A program made the translations under genes and the position numbers. The notes below the pieces were generated by a model that saw nothing but the letters and a program-made list of their open reading frames with translations, was not told the DNA's origin and did no database searches. DNA of 64,000 nucleotides from Pseudomonadota bacterium (GTDB lineage: Bacteria > Pseudomonadota > Gammaproteobacteria > Burkholderiales > Rhodocyclaceae). Below, in pieces: positions 27,676 through 37,660 of this stretch. Where the stretch lies: NCBI GenBank assembly GCA_008501585.1, contig QQUN01000069.1, positions 1 through 64,000 of the forward strand, in the 5' to 3' direction. Within the stretch, counting starts at the first letter, position 1. Each line of letters begins with the position of its first letter.

Positions 27676-30600
27676 ATGCACAAAAACATGCACCTGACGC
27701 GAGCTTTTCGGGGCGTGTCCGTCCTGTTCGCGATTTTGGCCGGGGGGGCGCAGGCCGCGACGGACATCAGCAGTATCCCGCTGTATGCGATTCAAGGCGT
27801 CGACCCGAATATTGCCCTGACAATTGACGATTCAGGGAGCATGCAATGGGCCTATGTGCCTGACGCCCTGTCTACAAGTGGGAAGAGGTATCGCTCGAGT
27901 CGCTATAACGGGATGTATTACAATCCCGCAATCGCCTATGCGGCGCCGCCCGACGAAAATGGCGTGCCGTTAAGCACCACTTTTGCGGCCGCATGGTTGA
28001 ATGGATTTAATCATTCGTCGGGGTCGGTCAATCTTTCGAATTCATACCAGGCAACAATTACGTTCAACCCCAACGGTGGCTCTCACTCGCGACAAGGGAC
28101 GCTCGAGAGCAGTTCTGCCTACGCCGCAGACTACTATGTATTTAATTCAAGCAAGTCGGGGTGTACGGGGTCACCGACAGACAACAATTGCTATGACCGT
28201 GTAATCGTTTCTTCGACGTCTGGGGCCGGCGGCACTGACGAGCGCCAGAACTTCGCAAATTGGTATTCGTTCTACCGAACCAGAAACCTGGCAACGATTT
28301 CGGCGGCGCTTCTGGCGTTCCATGCCATGCCTGACAACGTGCGCGTTGCGTGGCAGGCACTCAATACCTGCACCGGATTTCCGACCACGTCGAGTTGCTC
28401 TGGTTATAGCGGGAGCAGTTTCTCCTCGGCGCTGGATGAATTCTCATTCGGGAGCACACATCGAACCAATTTCTACAGATATTTGATGCGACTCCCGGCC
28501 AGTAACGGAACGCCATTGGTTCCGCGGCTACGGGATGCGGGTGAAATGTTCAGGTCGCCGCGGGTTTATCAGTCCAAACCCGGAGTGACTGTTACTGGTG
28601 AAAAGCAGGCAGTCTGTCGCCCTAATTTCTCGGTTGTCATGACGGACGGCATCTGGAACTCGGGGGATGCCGGAAGCACCATCGGCGACGCGGACAATAC
28701 GGCGAAAACGTTGCCCGATGGCACAGCCTATGCACGAACGGCACCCTATCCGAACAATTCGGACAAGACTCTGGCGGATGTGGCCTTCTACTACTGGGCA
28801 AATGATCTTTCATCTCTGGCCAATGATGATTCGCTCAAGTACATGCCGGTCAAAACGAATGAGACAGTTACTTCTATAGATGGAAGTGCGTCGGTGACGC
28901 TAACGCCATTCTGGAATCCAAAAAATGATCCCGCAAGTTGGCAGCACATGACAACCTTCACAATAGGGCTTGGCCTGTCGACTTGGCTCGGAAATGATTG
29001 GACCGGGGACACTTGGGGTGGGGCATATCGTGACTTTGTGACAGGCGTTCGGGCTTGGCCCAGCGCGTTTTCTGACGCCAAACCAGGCAACGTTTACGAT
29101 CTTTGGCATGCTGCAATCAACGGGCGCGGGCAGTTCTTCAGTGCGGATTCGCCCGGAGATGTGGTGACGGCGTTCCAGACCATCATGGCCAGCGTGCTGG
29201 ATCGAACCGGTTCGGCTGCATCCGCAAGTGTAAGCAGCCCGATTTTGTCGTCGAATACGCTGGCTTACCAAGTCCTCTTCAATACGACGGACTGGTCGGG
29301 TGACCTGAAGGCATTCCGCTTCTCAAACGGCTCCAATCAGACGCCCTGCGACCAGCTAACGCTCGGGACGCTCTGTCCTACCCCGGAATGGTCGGCAGCC
29401 AGCCTGCTCAACGTGCGTGCGCCATCCGGGCGCGCCATCATCACGAACAACGGAGGCGGTGTTCGCTTTACTTGGGCATCGCTGTCTGCGTCGCAGCAAG
29501 CGGCACTCAATGGTGGTGACAGCCTGGGTAGCAAGCGCCTTGACTTTTTGCGCGGAGATCGCAGTGAGGAGGGAAAATCCTTTCGCAAACGTGCCGGCGT
29601 TCTTGGTGATATCGTGAATTCGAACCCCGCGCCGTTGTACGTCGGCACGACGGAGAAGTTCCCGTCACGCAAGCCAATGGTCTATGTTGGGGGGAACGAT
29701 GGAATGTTGCATGTGTTTGATGCGGCTTCAGGCGCGGAGGTGCTTGGATTTGTGCCGAACGCGGTGTTTCCCAACCTGATTGAGTTGACCAAAACGAAAT
29801 ACGACCACAGGGCGTTTGTGGATGGTGGCATGACTGCGCAAGAGGTCCAGATTGGTGGTGCGTACAAGACCTATCTGGTTGGATCGCTTGGGCTTGGCGG
29901 GCGGGCTGTCTACATGCTGGATATTACGGATCCGTCCAGGCTCACCGAGTCGAACGCGTCTTCTATTTTCAAAGGGGAATTCACTCATAACAATCTGGGG
30001 TATTTGACGGGGGCGCCTAAGGTTGTCAAGACGCTTGCGCCGGCGCCGTGGGATTGGGTGGCAGTATTCGGTAGCGGCTATAACTCCAGCGACAACAAGA
30101 TTGGCTTCTTTGTCGTTCCCCTGACCGCGCCCTCCAGCGGGCGATTTATCGAGGCGACTGCCGACTGGGCGAATAACGGTATTTCCTCAATTGCCACGGT
30201 CGACAATAACCGTGATGGCGCTGTCGATTCGGTGTATGGCGGTGATTTGTTCGGAAACCTGTGGAAACTGGACATGTCGGACAAGAATGCGTCCAGTTGG
30301 GCGATTGCGTACAAAAGCGGGTCAAAACCTGCTCCTGCGTATGTCGCGAAAGATGCGTCAGGAAACCGACAGCCGATTACCGCTGCTCCGGTGGCAGGGG
30401 CACATCCTTCTGGAGAGGGTGAGATTGTGTACTTTGGCACAGGACAGTACCTGGGGGTGAGCGACATCACCAACAAGGGGGTTCAGTCAATGTATGCAAT
30501 ATGGGTTAAGCCGAGCCACTATATCAATATGTCGCGCAGTGATTTGTTGAAACAGAGCATTGTTGCCGACTACACCAATCAGTTTGCGACCAGCGATGCG

Positions 30601-31113
30601 CGAAAGACGACTGACAACACCATTGTTTGGTACGACGAAGAAAACAAGACCGGACCTGCCGCTGCGAATACGTATCTTGGCTGGTATTTGGATTTTGATA
30701 CCGAAAGCGGTGAGCGCATCAGTCAGGCTCCGTTCCTTCGGGTGGATCGGGTGATTTTCGTTACGGTTACGCCCAACGACGATCCTTGCTCGGCTGGCGG
30801 ATCCAGCTGGATTTACGAACTCGATCGTTTTTCAGGCGCACGCCTCAAAGATCAGACCCCGTTCGACTATAACAACGACGGAGTCTTTAACAGTGCGGAT
30901 TTTGTGCCAGGATCGGGCACAGGTAAGGTTCCGGGCTCGGCCATCCGGATCAAGGGCGGGGGAATCAACTACCTTGGCCCGACCGGTGTGGTCTCTGAAG
31001 ATGGCAACAAGGAGCGGAAAATCATCAGCAGCTCGTCCGGCTCGCTGGTGTCGATTGGCGAATCAGGCTCCCGTCAGATGAACCGAACCTGGATGGAGGT
31101 GATCAGAAAATGA
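27676..31113 (+). CDS. pilY1: pilus-tip adhesin/assembly protein PilY1
   Basis: Secreted pilus-tip protein that promotes pilus extension and adhesion. 1145 aa from ATG 27676 (GGGAGA upstream). A signal peptide ends at AQA|ATD (about residue 27). A von Willebrand A-like MIDAS motif DDSGS is at 51-55. The C-terminal half is the PilY1 beta-propeller (GGNDGMLHVFDAASG). It carries a calcium site DNNRDGAVD at 843-851 and a second EF-hand-like DYNNDG at 1064-1069. Many AAT, ACA and TTT codons set it apart from the GC-rich flanks. Confidence 0.95.
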   Translation: MHKNMHLTRAFRGVSVLFAILAGGAQAATDISSIPLYAIQGVDPNIALTIDDSGSMQWAYVPDALSTSGKRYRSSRYNGMYYNPAIAYAAPPDENGVPLSTTFAAAWLNGFNHSSGSVNLSNSYQATITFNPNGGSHSRQGTLESSSAYAADYYVFNSSKSGCTGSPTDNNCYDRVIVSSTSGAGGTDERQNFANWYSFYRTRNLATISAALLAFHAMPDNVRVAWQALNTCTGFPTTSSCSGYSGSSFSSALDEFSFGSTHRTNFYRYLMRLPASNGTPLVPRLRDAGEMFRSPRVYQSKPGVTVTGEKQAVCRPNFSVVMTDGIWNSGDAGSTIGDADNTAKTLPDGTAYARTAPYPNNSDKTLADVAFYYWANDLSSLANDDSLKYMPVKTNETVTSIDGSASVTLTPFWNPKNDPASWQHMTTFTIGLGLSTWLGNDWTGDTWGGAYRDFVTGVRAWPSAFSDAKPGNVYDLWHAAINGRGQFFSADSPGDVVTAFQTIMASVLDRTGSAASASVSSPILSSNTLAYQVLFNTTDWSGDLKAFRFSNGSNQTPCDQLTLGTLCPTPEWSAASLLNVRAPSGRAIITNNGGGVRFTWASLSASQQAALNGGDSLGSKRLDFLRGDRSEEGKSFRKRAGVLGDIVNSNPAPLYVGTTEKFPSRKPMVYVGGNDGMLHVFDAASGAEVLGFVPNAVFPNLIELTKTKYDHRAFVDGGMTAQEVQIGGAYKTYLVGSLGLGGRAVYMLDITDPSRLTESNASSIFKGEFTHNNLGYLTGAPKVVKTLAPAPWDWVAVFGSGYNSSDNKIGFFVVPLTAPSSGRFIEATADWANNGISSIATVDNNRDGAVDSVYGGDLFGNLWKLDMSDKNASSWAIAYKSGSKPAPAYVAKDASGNRQPITAAPVAGAHPSGEGEIVYFGTGQYLGVSDITNKGVQSMYAIWVKPSHYINMSRSDLLKQSIVADYTNQFATSDARKTTDNTIVWYDEENKTGPAAANTYLGWYLDFDTESGERISQAPFLRVDRVIFVTVTPNDDPCSAGGSSWIYELDRFSGARLKDQTPFDYNNDGVFNSADFVPGSGTGKVPGSAIRIKGGGINYLGPTGVVSEDGNKERKIISSSSGSLVSIGESGSRQMNRTWMEVIRK

Positions 31114-31421
31114 ATTCGACTCTGAAGTGGGTTTTGGCTGGTGCAGTGGTGCTCTTGATGCCTTTTGTCGCAAAAGCGCAGGTGGAGGAAGCTGCTGTTA
31201 TTGAGGGACGAATCAGCTATCTTGATCTGGCGTCAGGCGATATTACAGTGGACGATAGTGCAGCCCGGATTGTTGGCAGCACTCAGATCGTACAGAGAGG
31301 CTTGACCTTGTCGCGTGGGCAGTTGGCGATTGGGCAAAATGTAATGCTCGAATTGCACAGACCCTATCCGGTGGACCGCACGCGTGAAATAAAGTCAATT
31401 ACGATCCTTGGTATGGAGTGA
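31110..31421 (+). CDS. PilY2-like small exported protein
   Basis: A 103-aa protein with a signal peptide (MNSTLKWVLAGAVVLLMPFVAKAQ) and a short beta-rich body (VIEGRISYLDLASGDITVDD). It overlaps pilY1 by 4 nt (ATGA) and precedes pilE, the position held by pilY2 in the Pseudomonas minor-pilin operon. Assignment rests on position, size and export signal, not on a motif I recognise. Confidence 0.6.
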   Translation: MNSTLKWVLAGAVVLLMPFVAKAQVEEAAVIEGRISYLDLASGDITVDDSAARIVGSTQIVQRGLTLSRGQLAIGQNVMLELHRPYPVDRTREIKSITILGME

Positions 31422-31425
31422 AATC

Positions 31426-31857
31426 ATGCGCCAGCGACACGTCGGTTTCACCCTCGTCGAATTGATGATCGTTGTTGCAATCGTGGCCATTCTCGCGGCG
31501 ATAGCAATTCCAGCTTATCAACAGTACGTTATCGATTCACGTCGTGGCGCGGCCAAGGCTTGTTTGGCTGAGTTGGCGCAATGGATGGAGCGTTACAACT
31601 CGACAAATTTTCGCTATACCACCGCAGTCGGGAGCGCGACGGCTCCGGCGGTTCCCGCGCTTGAGTGTGTCGGCAACGCGTTGCAGTATCAGTTCACATT
31701 TTTGGCTCCTTCAGATCAGACCTATACAGTTACAGCGACGCCACAGGGAGGGCAGGCAACAAATGATAAAAAGTGCGGACGAAGCCTGACTCTGGACAAT
31801 TCTGGCAACAAGGGCGTGACGGGAAGCGGCTCCGCCACGGTGCAAGTTTGTTGGTGA
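31426..31857 (+). CDS. pilE: type IV pilin PilE
   Basis: Type IV pilin of 143 aa from ATG 31426 (MRQRHVG|FTLVELMIVVAIVAILAAIAIPAYQQYV), preceded by GGAG. The prepilin peptidase site and Glu5 are intact. Two cysteines near the end (KKCGRS and QVCW) form the D-region pair. In this operon context it is more likely a minor PilE than the main PilA. It ends 52 nt before tRNA-Thr. Confidence 0.9.
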   Translation: MRQRHVGFTLVELMIVVAIVAILAAIAIPAYQQYVIDSRRGAAKACLAELAQWMERYNSTNFRYTTAVGSATAPAVPALECVGNALQYQFTFLAPSDQTYTVTATPQGGQATNDKKCGRSLTLDNSGNKGVTGSGSATVQVCW

Positions 31858-31868
31858 TCGCTGGGGGC

Positions 31869-31898
31869 TTGAACTGGTTATGGGTTGGCGGTTACAAT
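31869..31898 (+). promoter_or_regulatory. sigma-70 promoter of tRNA-Thr
   Basis: TTGAAC (31869-31874), an 18-nt spacer and TACAAT (31893-31898) are followed by a GC-rich discriminator CGCCGTCC before the tRNA at 31910. A GC-rich discriminator is typical of stringently controlled stable-RNA promoters. Confidence 0.75.
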
Positions 31899-31909
31899 CG
31901 CCGTCCTTT

Positions 31910-31985
<76 letters not shown>

Positions 31986-31994
31986 GATGCACGA

Positions 31995-32033
31995 CAAGGC
32001 CCTGGAGGTTTTTCCTCCGGGGCCTTTGTCTTT
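31995..32033 (+). terminator. terminator after tRNA-Thr
   Basis: CAAGGCCC-TGGAGG and CCTCC-GGGGCCTTTG pair around TTTTT, followed by TCTTTC. It begins 10 nt after the tRNA. Confidence 0.75.
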
Positions 32034-32195
32034 CTGGTGGTGTGATGATGGGTTGCCCGGCCATGCGAGCGCGGCGATTTCGCGGTGCGGTGTGAAATGC
32101 ATCACGCTGCCGGTGCCGTCCCTTCGCCGGGTTTGCTGGGCGCCACCGGTGTGCCGCGCTTCGACTACACTGCGCCGACAGACTTTTCCGGAGTG

Positions 32196-32639
32196 ATGGC
32201 TGTGCGGGCTTTGCTGATGATCGGGTTGTGTTCGATGCCGCTGTTGGTCCAGGCGGGTGGGCCCTTGGGGCGGGTGGATCTGACGATCGGGATGTATCGG
32301 GTCGATGCCGAGGTGGCGGAGACGTCCGGGCGGCGGGCGCAGGGTTTGATGGGGCGGGAGCGGTTGCTGCCGCACGAGGGCATGGTGTTCGTGTTTCCCG
32401 AGCAGCGGGCGCATTGCATGTGGATGCGCAACACGCCGCTGCCGTTGTCGGTGGCATTCATTGATGAAGCGGGGCGGATCATCAACATCGAGCAGATGCA
32501 GCCGCACACCGAAGACAACCATTGTGCCGCACGACCGGCGCGCTACGCGCTGGAGATGAACCTGGGCTGGTTTGCCCAGAAGGGGCTGGGCCCGGGGGCA
32601 ACGGTGCGCGGGCTGAAGGCGTTGCCGCCGCCACAGTAG
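32196..32639 (+). CDS. DUF192 family exported protein
   Basis: A 147-aa protein from ATG 32196, preceded by GGAG. A signal peptide (MAVRALLMIGLCSMPLLVQAGG) is followed by the DUF192 fold: RAQGLMGRERLLPHEGMVFVFP, CMWMRNTPLPLSVAFID and YALEMNLGWFAQKGLGPG. Family function is not known; members are small, often exported beta proteins. It precedes flhB by 128 nt. Confidence 0.88.
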   Translation: MAVRALLMIGLCSMPLLVQAGGPLGRVDLTIGMYRVDAEVAETSGRRAQGLMGRERLLPHEGMVFVFPEQRAHCMWMRNTPLPLSVAFIDEAGRIINIEQMQPHTEDNHCAARPARYALEMNLGWFAQKGLGPGATVRGLKALPPPQ

Positions 32640-32767
32640 TGTTTTGCGCGAAGAATTGGCGAGGTTTTCGGCCTTTTCTTCTGCCCTGGATTGCTGGGGC
32701 CTGATCCGATAATGCTCGCAACCGCTGCTCCGCCGGGGCAGCTTGTGTGGCCGGATCGGAGTGCGGC

Positions 32768-33910
32768 GTGGCCGAAGAGAGCGATCTCGAGAAGACAGAA
32801 CAGGCGACACCACGACGCCTGGAACAAGCGCGCGAGGAGGGGCAGGTCCCCCAGTCGCGCGAGCTGTCGACTTTCCTGGTCATGATGACCGGGGTGGCCG
32901 GGTTGTGGGTGATGGGCCAGTGGGTGGCAGGGCGCATTGTGGCGCTGGTCAAGGGTGGGCTGACCTTTGAACCCGAGTTGGCGCGCGACACGGCGCTGAT
33001 GGTGGCCAACCTGCGCGATGTGCTGACCGATGCGGTGTTGACGGTGGCGCCAGTGTTTGCGGTGCTGCTTGCCGCGGCGGTCGCGGCGCCCATTCTGATG
33101 GGCGGCATGGTGTTCTCGCCCAAGGCCTTGCAGTTCAAGTTCGAGCGCATGGATCCGCTCAAGGGCCTCGGCAAGATGTTCTCGGTGCACGGCGCGGCGG
33201 AGCTGGTCAAGGCGCTGCTCAAGGCGGTGCTGGTGGGCGGGGTGGGCGCCTGGGCGATCTGGCGCGAGAAGGACCAGTTGCTGGCCTTGATGTCGCAGCC
33301 GCTGGTGTCGAGCCTCAATGATTTTGCGCAGATCGTGCTGTTCTCGTCGTTGCTGGTGGTCTCCAGCCTGGCCTTGCTGGCGGTGCTGGATGTGCCGTTC
33401 CAGCTGTGGCAGTACCACGACAAACTGAAGATGACGAAAGAGCAGGTCCGCCAGGAGCACAAGGAAACCGAAGGTGATCCGCAGCTCAAGGCACGCATCC
33501 GCCAGGCGCAGCGCGAGATGGCGCGGCGCCGGATGATGGCCGAGGTGCCCAAGGCTGATGTGGTGGTGACCAACCCGACGCACTATGCGGTGGCGCTGCG
33601 CTACGACGCGTCGAAAATGGGCGCGCCGGTGGTGGTGGCCAAGGGGTCCGACCATCTCGCCCAGAAGATCCGCGAGATCGCCGCAGAGAACAATGTCCCG
33701 ATGCTCGAAGCGCCGCCGCTGGCGCGCGCCTTGTTCGCGCACTGCGACATCGACCAGGCCGTGCCGGCAACGCTGTACACCGCGGTGGCCGAGGTCATGG
33801 CCTATGTTTATCAACTGAACCAGTGGCTGGCCGGTGGCGGAAAGGCGCCTGCGACGCCCCAGGCCCTGCCTGTGCCGGCCGATATGGACCCCGGTGCCGG
33901 GCAGGCCTGA
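32768..33910 (+). CDS. flhB: flagellar export apparatus protein FlhB
   Basis: Inner-membrane switch protein of the flagellar type III export gate; autocleavage changes specificity from rod/hook to filament substrates. 380 aa from GTG 32768, giving the standard start AEESDLEKTEQATPRRLEQAREEGQVPQSREL. Four membrane helices follow, then the cleavage motif NPTH at 269-272. A GATAAT at 32708-32713 may be part of its promoter. First of the flhB-flhA pair. Confidence 0.95.
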   Translation: MAEESDLEKTEQATPRRLEQAREEGQVPQSRELSTFLVMMTGVAGLWVMGQWVAGRIVALVKGGLTFEPELARDTALMVANLRDVLTDAVLTVAPVFAVLLAAAVAAPILMGGMVFSPKALQFKFERMDPLKGLGKMFSVHGAAELVKALLKAVLVGGVGAWAIWREKDQLLALMSQPLVSSLNDFAQIVLFSSLLVVSSLALLAVLDVPFQLWQYHDKLKMTKEQVRQEHKETEGDPQLKARIRQAQREMARRRMMAEVPKADVVVTNPTHYAVALRYDASKMGAPVVVAKGSDHLAQKIREIAAENNVPMLEAPPLARALFAHCDIDQAVPATLYTAVAEVMAYVYQLNQWLAGGGKAPATPQALPVPADMDPGAGQA

Positions 33911-33938
33911 TGCCCGGCCGGACTGACTTTACGCGCTC

Positions 33939-36041
33939 ATGAACGCCATCACGCTCCGTTCCCTGATGTCTCCCGCCGCCTTGCGCCAGCTGGCCGCGCC
34001 GATGCTGATCATCATGATCCTGGCGATGATGGTGCTGCCGCTGCCGGCCTTTGCGCTGGATGTGTTCTTCACCTTCAACATCTCGCTGTCGGTGATGGTG
34101 ATGCTGGTGGCCATGTACGCCAACCGGCCGCTGGATTTCTCGGTGTTCCCCACCGTGCTGCTGGTGACCACCCTGCTGCGGTTGAGCCTCAACGTGGCCT
34201 CGACCCGGATCGTGCTGCTCGAAGGCCATGGCGGGCCGGACGCCGCCGGCAAGGTGATCGAGGCCTTCGGGCACTTCCTGGTCGGCGGCAACACGGCGGT
34301 CGGCCTGGTGGTGTTCACCATCCTCACGGTGATCAACTTCGTGGTGATCACCAAGGGCGCCGGGCGGATCGCCGAAGTGAGCGCGCGCTTCACCCTCGAT
34401 GCCATGCCCGGCAAGCAGATGGCCATCGACGCCGACCTCAATGCCGGCCTCATCGACGACAAGGAGGCCAAGCGCCGCCGCCGCGAGATTGCGCAGGAAT
34501 CGGATTTCTACGGCGCGATGGACGGTGCCTCCAAGTTCGTGCGGGGCGATGCGGTGGCCGGCATCCTGATCCTGTTGATCAACATCGCCGGCGGTCTGGT
34601 GGTGGGCGTCATGCAGCACAACATGGCGCTCGGCCAGGCCGCCGAGAACTACACCCTGCTGACCATCGGCGACGGTCTGGTGGCGCAGATCCCGGCGCTG
34701 ATCATCTCCGTGGCCGCCGGCCTGGTGGTCTCCCGGGTGGGCGACGATGGCCAGATCAGCGGGCAGGTGGTGCGCCAGGTGTTTGCCAATCCGCAGGTGA
34801 TGATGCTCACCGCCGGCATTCTCGGCGTGCTCGGCCTCATCCCCGGCATGCCCAACCTGGTGTTCATCCTGCTGGCCTCGCTCTTTGGCTGGCTGGCGTG
34901 GTGGCGGCACAACCATCCGGTCACCGGCCCGGAAGAGCAGGAAGCCACCAAGGCCCCCACGCAGGCCGACATCGCCGCGGCCACCGAGCAATCGCAGGAA
35001 GCGAGCTGGGCCGATGTGTCGCCGGTCGATGTGCTCGGCCTGGAGGTCGGCTACCGGCTGATCCCGATGGTCGACAAGGCACAGGATGGCGAGCTGCTCA
35101 AGCGCATCCGCGGCCTGCGCAAGAAGTTCGCGCAGGATGTCGGTTTTCTGGCGGCGCCGGTGCACATCCGCGACAACCTCGAACTCAAGCCCAACGCCTA
35201 CCGCATCGCGCTCAAGGGCGTCGAGATCGGCAGTGGCGAGGCCTATCCGGGGCAGTTCCTGGCGATCAACCCGGGCCGGGTCACCGGCCCCCTGTCGGGC
35301 CGCGAGACCAAGGACCCGGCCTTCGGCTTGCCGGCGTTCTGGATCGACCCCGGCCAGCGCGAGCAAGCGCATGCGCTGGGTTACACCGTGGTCGATGGCA
35401 GCACCGTTGTGGCGACCCACCTCAACCACCTCATTCTCGAACACGCGGCCGAACTGCTCGGCCGACAGGAAACCCAGGCGCTGCTGGACCATATCGGCCG
35501 CGACTCGCCCAAGCTCATCGAAGACCTCGTGCCCAAGCAGTTGCCGGTGTCGACCGTGCAGCGCGTGCTGCAGAACCTGCTCGAAGAAGGCGTCAACATC
35601 CGCGACATGCGCACCATCATCGAGGTGCTGGCCGAGCATGCGGCGCGCGTCCAGGACCCGCTCGAACTGACCGCTCGGGTGCGCCAGGCGCTGGGCCGCT
35701 CCATCATCCAGGCACTGTTCCCCGGCGATGCCGAGGTGCAGGTCATGGCTCTCGACCCCGGCCTGGAGCGCGTGCTGATGCAGGCCGTTGGTTCGGGTGG
35801 TCCCGAGGGCGGCGCGATCGAGCCGGGGCTGGCCGACAGCCTCTTGCGCCAGACCATGGCGCAGGCACAACGCCAGGAGGGCATGGGTCTGCCGCCGGTG
35901 CTGCTGGTGCCGGGCCAGCTGCGCTGGCTGCTGTCGCGCTTCCTGCGCCGCTCGGTTCCCTCGCTCAAGGTCATCGCCAACGCCGAGGTGCCGGAGAACC
36001 GCATGATCCGCGTCAACGCCAGCATCGGCTCGGCCGGCTGA
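33939..36041 (+). CDS. flhA: flagellar export gate protein FlhA
   Basis: Largest component of the flagellar export gate. 700 aa: eight N-terminal membrane helices with the FHIPEP-type region (PLPAFALDVFFTFNISLSVMVM and RPLDFSVFPTVLLVTTLLRLSLNVASTRIVL), then a cytosolic substrate/chaperone-docking domain after about residue 350. It starts 28 nt after flhB. A terminator follows at 36083. Confidence 0.97.
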   Translation: MNAITLRSLMSPAALRQLAAPMLIIMILAMMVLPLPAFALDVFFTFNISLSVMVMLVAMYANRPLDFSVFPTVLLVTTLLRLSLNVASTRIVLLEGHGGPDAAGKVIEAFGHFLVGGNTAVGLVVFTILTVINFVVITKGAGRIAEVSARFTLDAMPGKQMAIDADLNAGLIDDKEAKRRRREIAQESDFYGAMDGASKFVRGDAVAGILILLINIAGGLVVGVMQHNMALGQAAENYTLLTIGDGLVAQIPALIISVAAGLVVSRVGDDGQISGQVVRQVFANPQVMMLTAGILGVLGLIPGMPNLVFILLASLFGWLAWWRHNHPVTGPEEQEATKAPTQADIAAATEQSQEASWADVSPVDVLGLEVGYRLIPMVDKAQDGELLKRIRGLRKKFAQDVGFLAAPVHIRDNLELKPNAYRIALKGVEIGSGEAYPGQFLAINPGRVTGPLSGRETKDPAFGLPAFWIDPGQREQAHALGYTVVDGSTVVATHLNHLILEHAAELLGRQETQALLDHIGRDSPKLIEDLVPKQLPVSTVQRVLQNLLEEGVNIRDMRTIIEVLAEHAARVQDPLELTARVRQALGRSIIQALFPGDAEVQVMALDPGLERVLMQAVGSGGPEGGAIEPGLADSLLRQTMAQAQRQEGMGLPPVLLVPGQLRWLLSRFLRRSVPSLKVIANAEVPENRMIRVNASIGSAG

Positions 36042-36082
36042 GCCGCCGCCGGCACAGACCGGCAAAAATGACCGGCAAGAAA

Positions 36083-36106
36083 TAAGGGGGGAGAACCCCC
36101 TTTTTC
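36083..36106 (+). terminator. intrinsic terminator after flhA
   Basis: AAGGGGG-GAGAA-CCCCCTT followed by TTT. It separates flhBA from flhF and implies a separate promoter for flhFG. Confidence 0.85.
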
Positions 36107-36192
36107 CGTCGACGAGGTGGACAGGGGCCTGCGCATAATCGGAGCCATCAAGACACGTCCGGACGATCGGACGGCAGGCTGCGGAGATCACC

Positions 36193-37659
36193 ATGAACGT
36201 CAAGCGCTATTTTGCCCAGACCGCCCGGGAAGCCCTGCGACAGCTCAAGGAAGAGCTTGGCGCCGATGCCATCGTGCTGTCCAACCGCTCGGTCGACGGT
36301 GGCGTCGAGATCGTGGCCTTGCCCGCCGATGCGGTCGACCTGCTGCACCAGAGCACGCGCAACGCGCCCGCGGCTGCCGCCAAACCGGCCGCGCCCAAGC
36401 CGGCGGTGGTGGCGCACGACGACGATCCCGCTGATGACTACCGTGTCCAGCTGTCCGCCGCCCGTCGTCCGCAAGCGCCCGCGATGCCGCAGGCGCCGCG
36501 CACGCCTGCCGCCCCCCCGGCCCAGCAGATTCGCCCGTTTCAGCCGCCGCGCATCGACAGCCCGGCGGCCCCACGCTACGGCAGCGAGGTGTTTCCCCGC
36601 CATGCCGAGTCCCGCGACAGCGCACCGGCGCGCACCGAGCGCCCCGCCGCGGCCCCGCGCCACAGCGCACCGGCGGCCGAGGCGCGCCGTGAGGACGAAT
36701 CCGCTCGCATCCGTGCCCTGCAGGAGACCAATGCCCGCCTGATGGACGAGATGGGCGGCATCCGCGCCATGCTCGAACGCCAGCTCGCCGGCTTTGCCTG
36801 GGGCGAGGCCGGGCGCCAGGCGCCGGCGCGCACCCGCATGACCGGCGAGTTGCTCGAGGCCGGCTTCTCCGCCCAGCTGGCGCGCACGCTGTGCGATGCG
36901 GTTGATCCCAATGCCGAACTGGGCGCTGCCCGCAACGCCGTCAAGACCGCGCTCAACCGCGGCCTGCGCGCGCTCTCCAACGATGCCGACGTGATCGACC
37001 GCGGCGGCGTCTATGCCCTGGTCGGCCCCACCGGCGTGGGCAAGACCACCACCGCCGCCAAGCTCGCCGCGCGTTGCGTGGTGCGCCACGGCGCCGACAA
37101 GCTGGCCCTGATCACCACCGACGGCTACCGCATCGGCGCGCATGAACAGCTGCGCATCTACGGCCGCATCCTCGGCGTGCCGGTGTATGTGGTGCGCGAT
37201 GCCGCCGACCTGCGCCAGACCCTGGCCGAGCTGCGCGACAAGCACATGGTGCTGATCGACACCGTCGGCATGTCACAGCGCGACCGCATGGTCGCCGAGC
37301 AGGCCGCCATGCTCACCGGCGCCGGCAACGTCAACCGCCTGCTGCTGCTCAACGCCACCTGCCGCGGCGATACGCTCGACGACGTGGTGCGCGCCTACGA
37401 CGGCCCCGATCTGGCCGGCTGCATCCTCACCAAGGTCGACGAGGCCGCCTCGCTCGCGCCGGCGCTGGACGTGGCGGTGCGTCATGAGATGGCGGTGTAC
37501 TACGTGGCCAACGGCCAGCGCGTGCCCGAAGACCTGCACCTGCCCAACCGGGCCTATTTGTTGCATCGTGCCCTGAAAGCGGTGGGGGAGGACTCGCCCT
37601 ACCACCTGCAAGGCGAGGAGGCCGGTCTGCTCATGGCCTCGGCAGGCATGGGAGCCTGA
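36193..37659 (+). CDS. flhF: flagellar SRP-type GTPase FlhF
   Basis: Signal-recognition-particle family GTPase that places polar flagella. 488 aa: an N-terminal B domain (MNVKRYFAQTAREALRQLKEELGADAI), an Ala/Pro-rich linker, and the NG domain. The NG domain has the P-loop GPTGVGKTTTAAKLAAR (about 277-293), TTDGYRIGAHEQL, DTVGMSQRD and TKVDEAA. Its presence points to polar flagellation. The following flhG-position gene starts 1 nt after its stop. Confidence 0.95.
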   Translation: MNVKRYFAQTAREALRQLKEELGADAIVLSNRSVDGGVEIVALPADAVDLLHQSTRNAPAAAAKPAAPKPAVVAHDDDPADDYRVQLSAARRPQAPAMPQAPRTPAAPPAQQIRPFQPPRIDSPAAPRYGSEVFPRHAESRDSAPARTERPAAAPRHSAPAAEARREDESARIRALQETNARLMDEMGGIRAMLERQLAGFAWGEAGRQAPARTRMTGELLEAGFSAQLARTLCDAVDPNAELGAARNAVKTALNRGLRALSNDADVIDRGGVYALVGPTGVGKTTTAAKLAARCVVRHGADKLALITTDGYRIGAHEQLRIYGRILGVPVYVVRDAADLRQTLAELRDKHMVLIDTVGMSQRDRMVAEQAAMLTGAGNVNRLLLLNATCRGDTLDDVVRAYDGPDLAGCILTKVDEAASLAPALDVAVRHEMAVYYVANGQRVPEDLHLPNRAYLLHRALKAVGEDSPYHLQGEEAGLLMASAGMGA

Positions 37660-37660
37660 G

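Noticed and set aside
32686..32712. Possible FliA promoter before flhB
   Set aside because: TCCGATAA resembles the -10 element but the -35 position reads CTGGATTG, which does not match.
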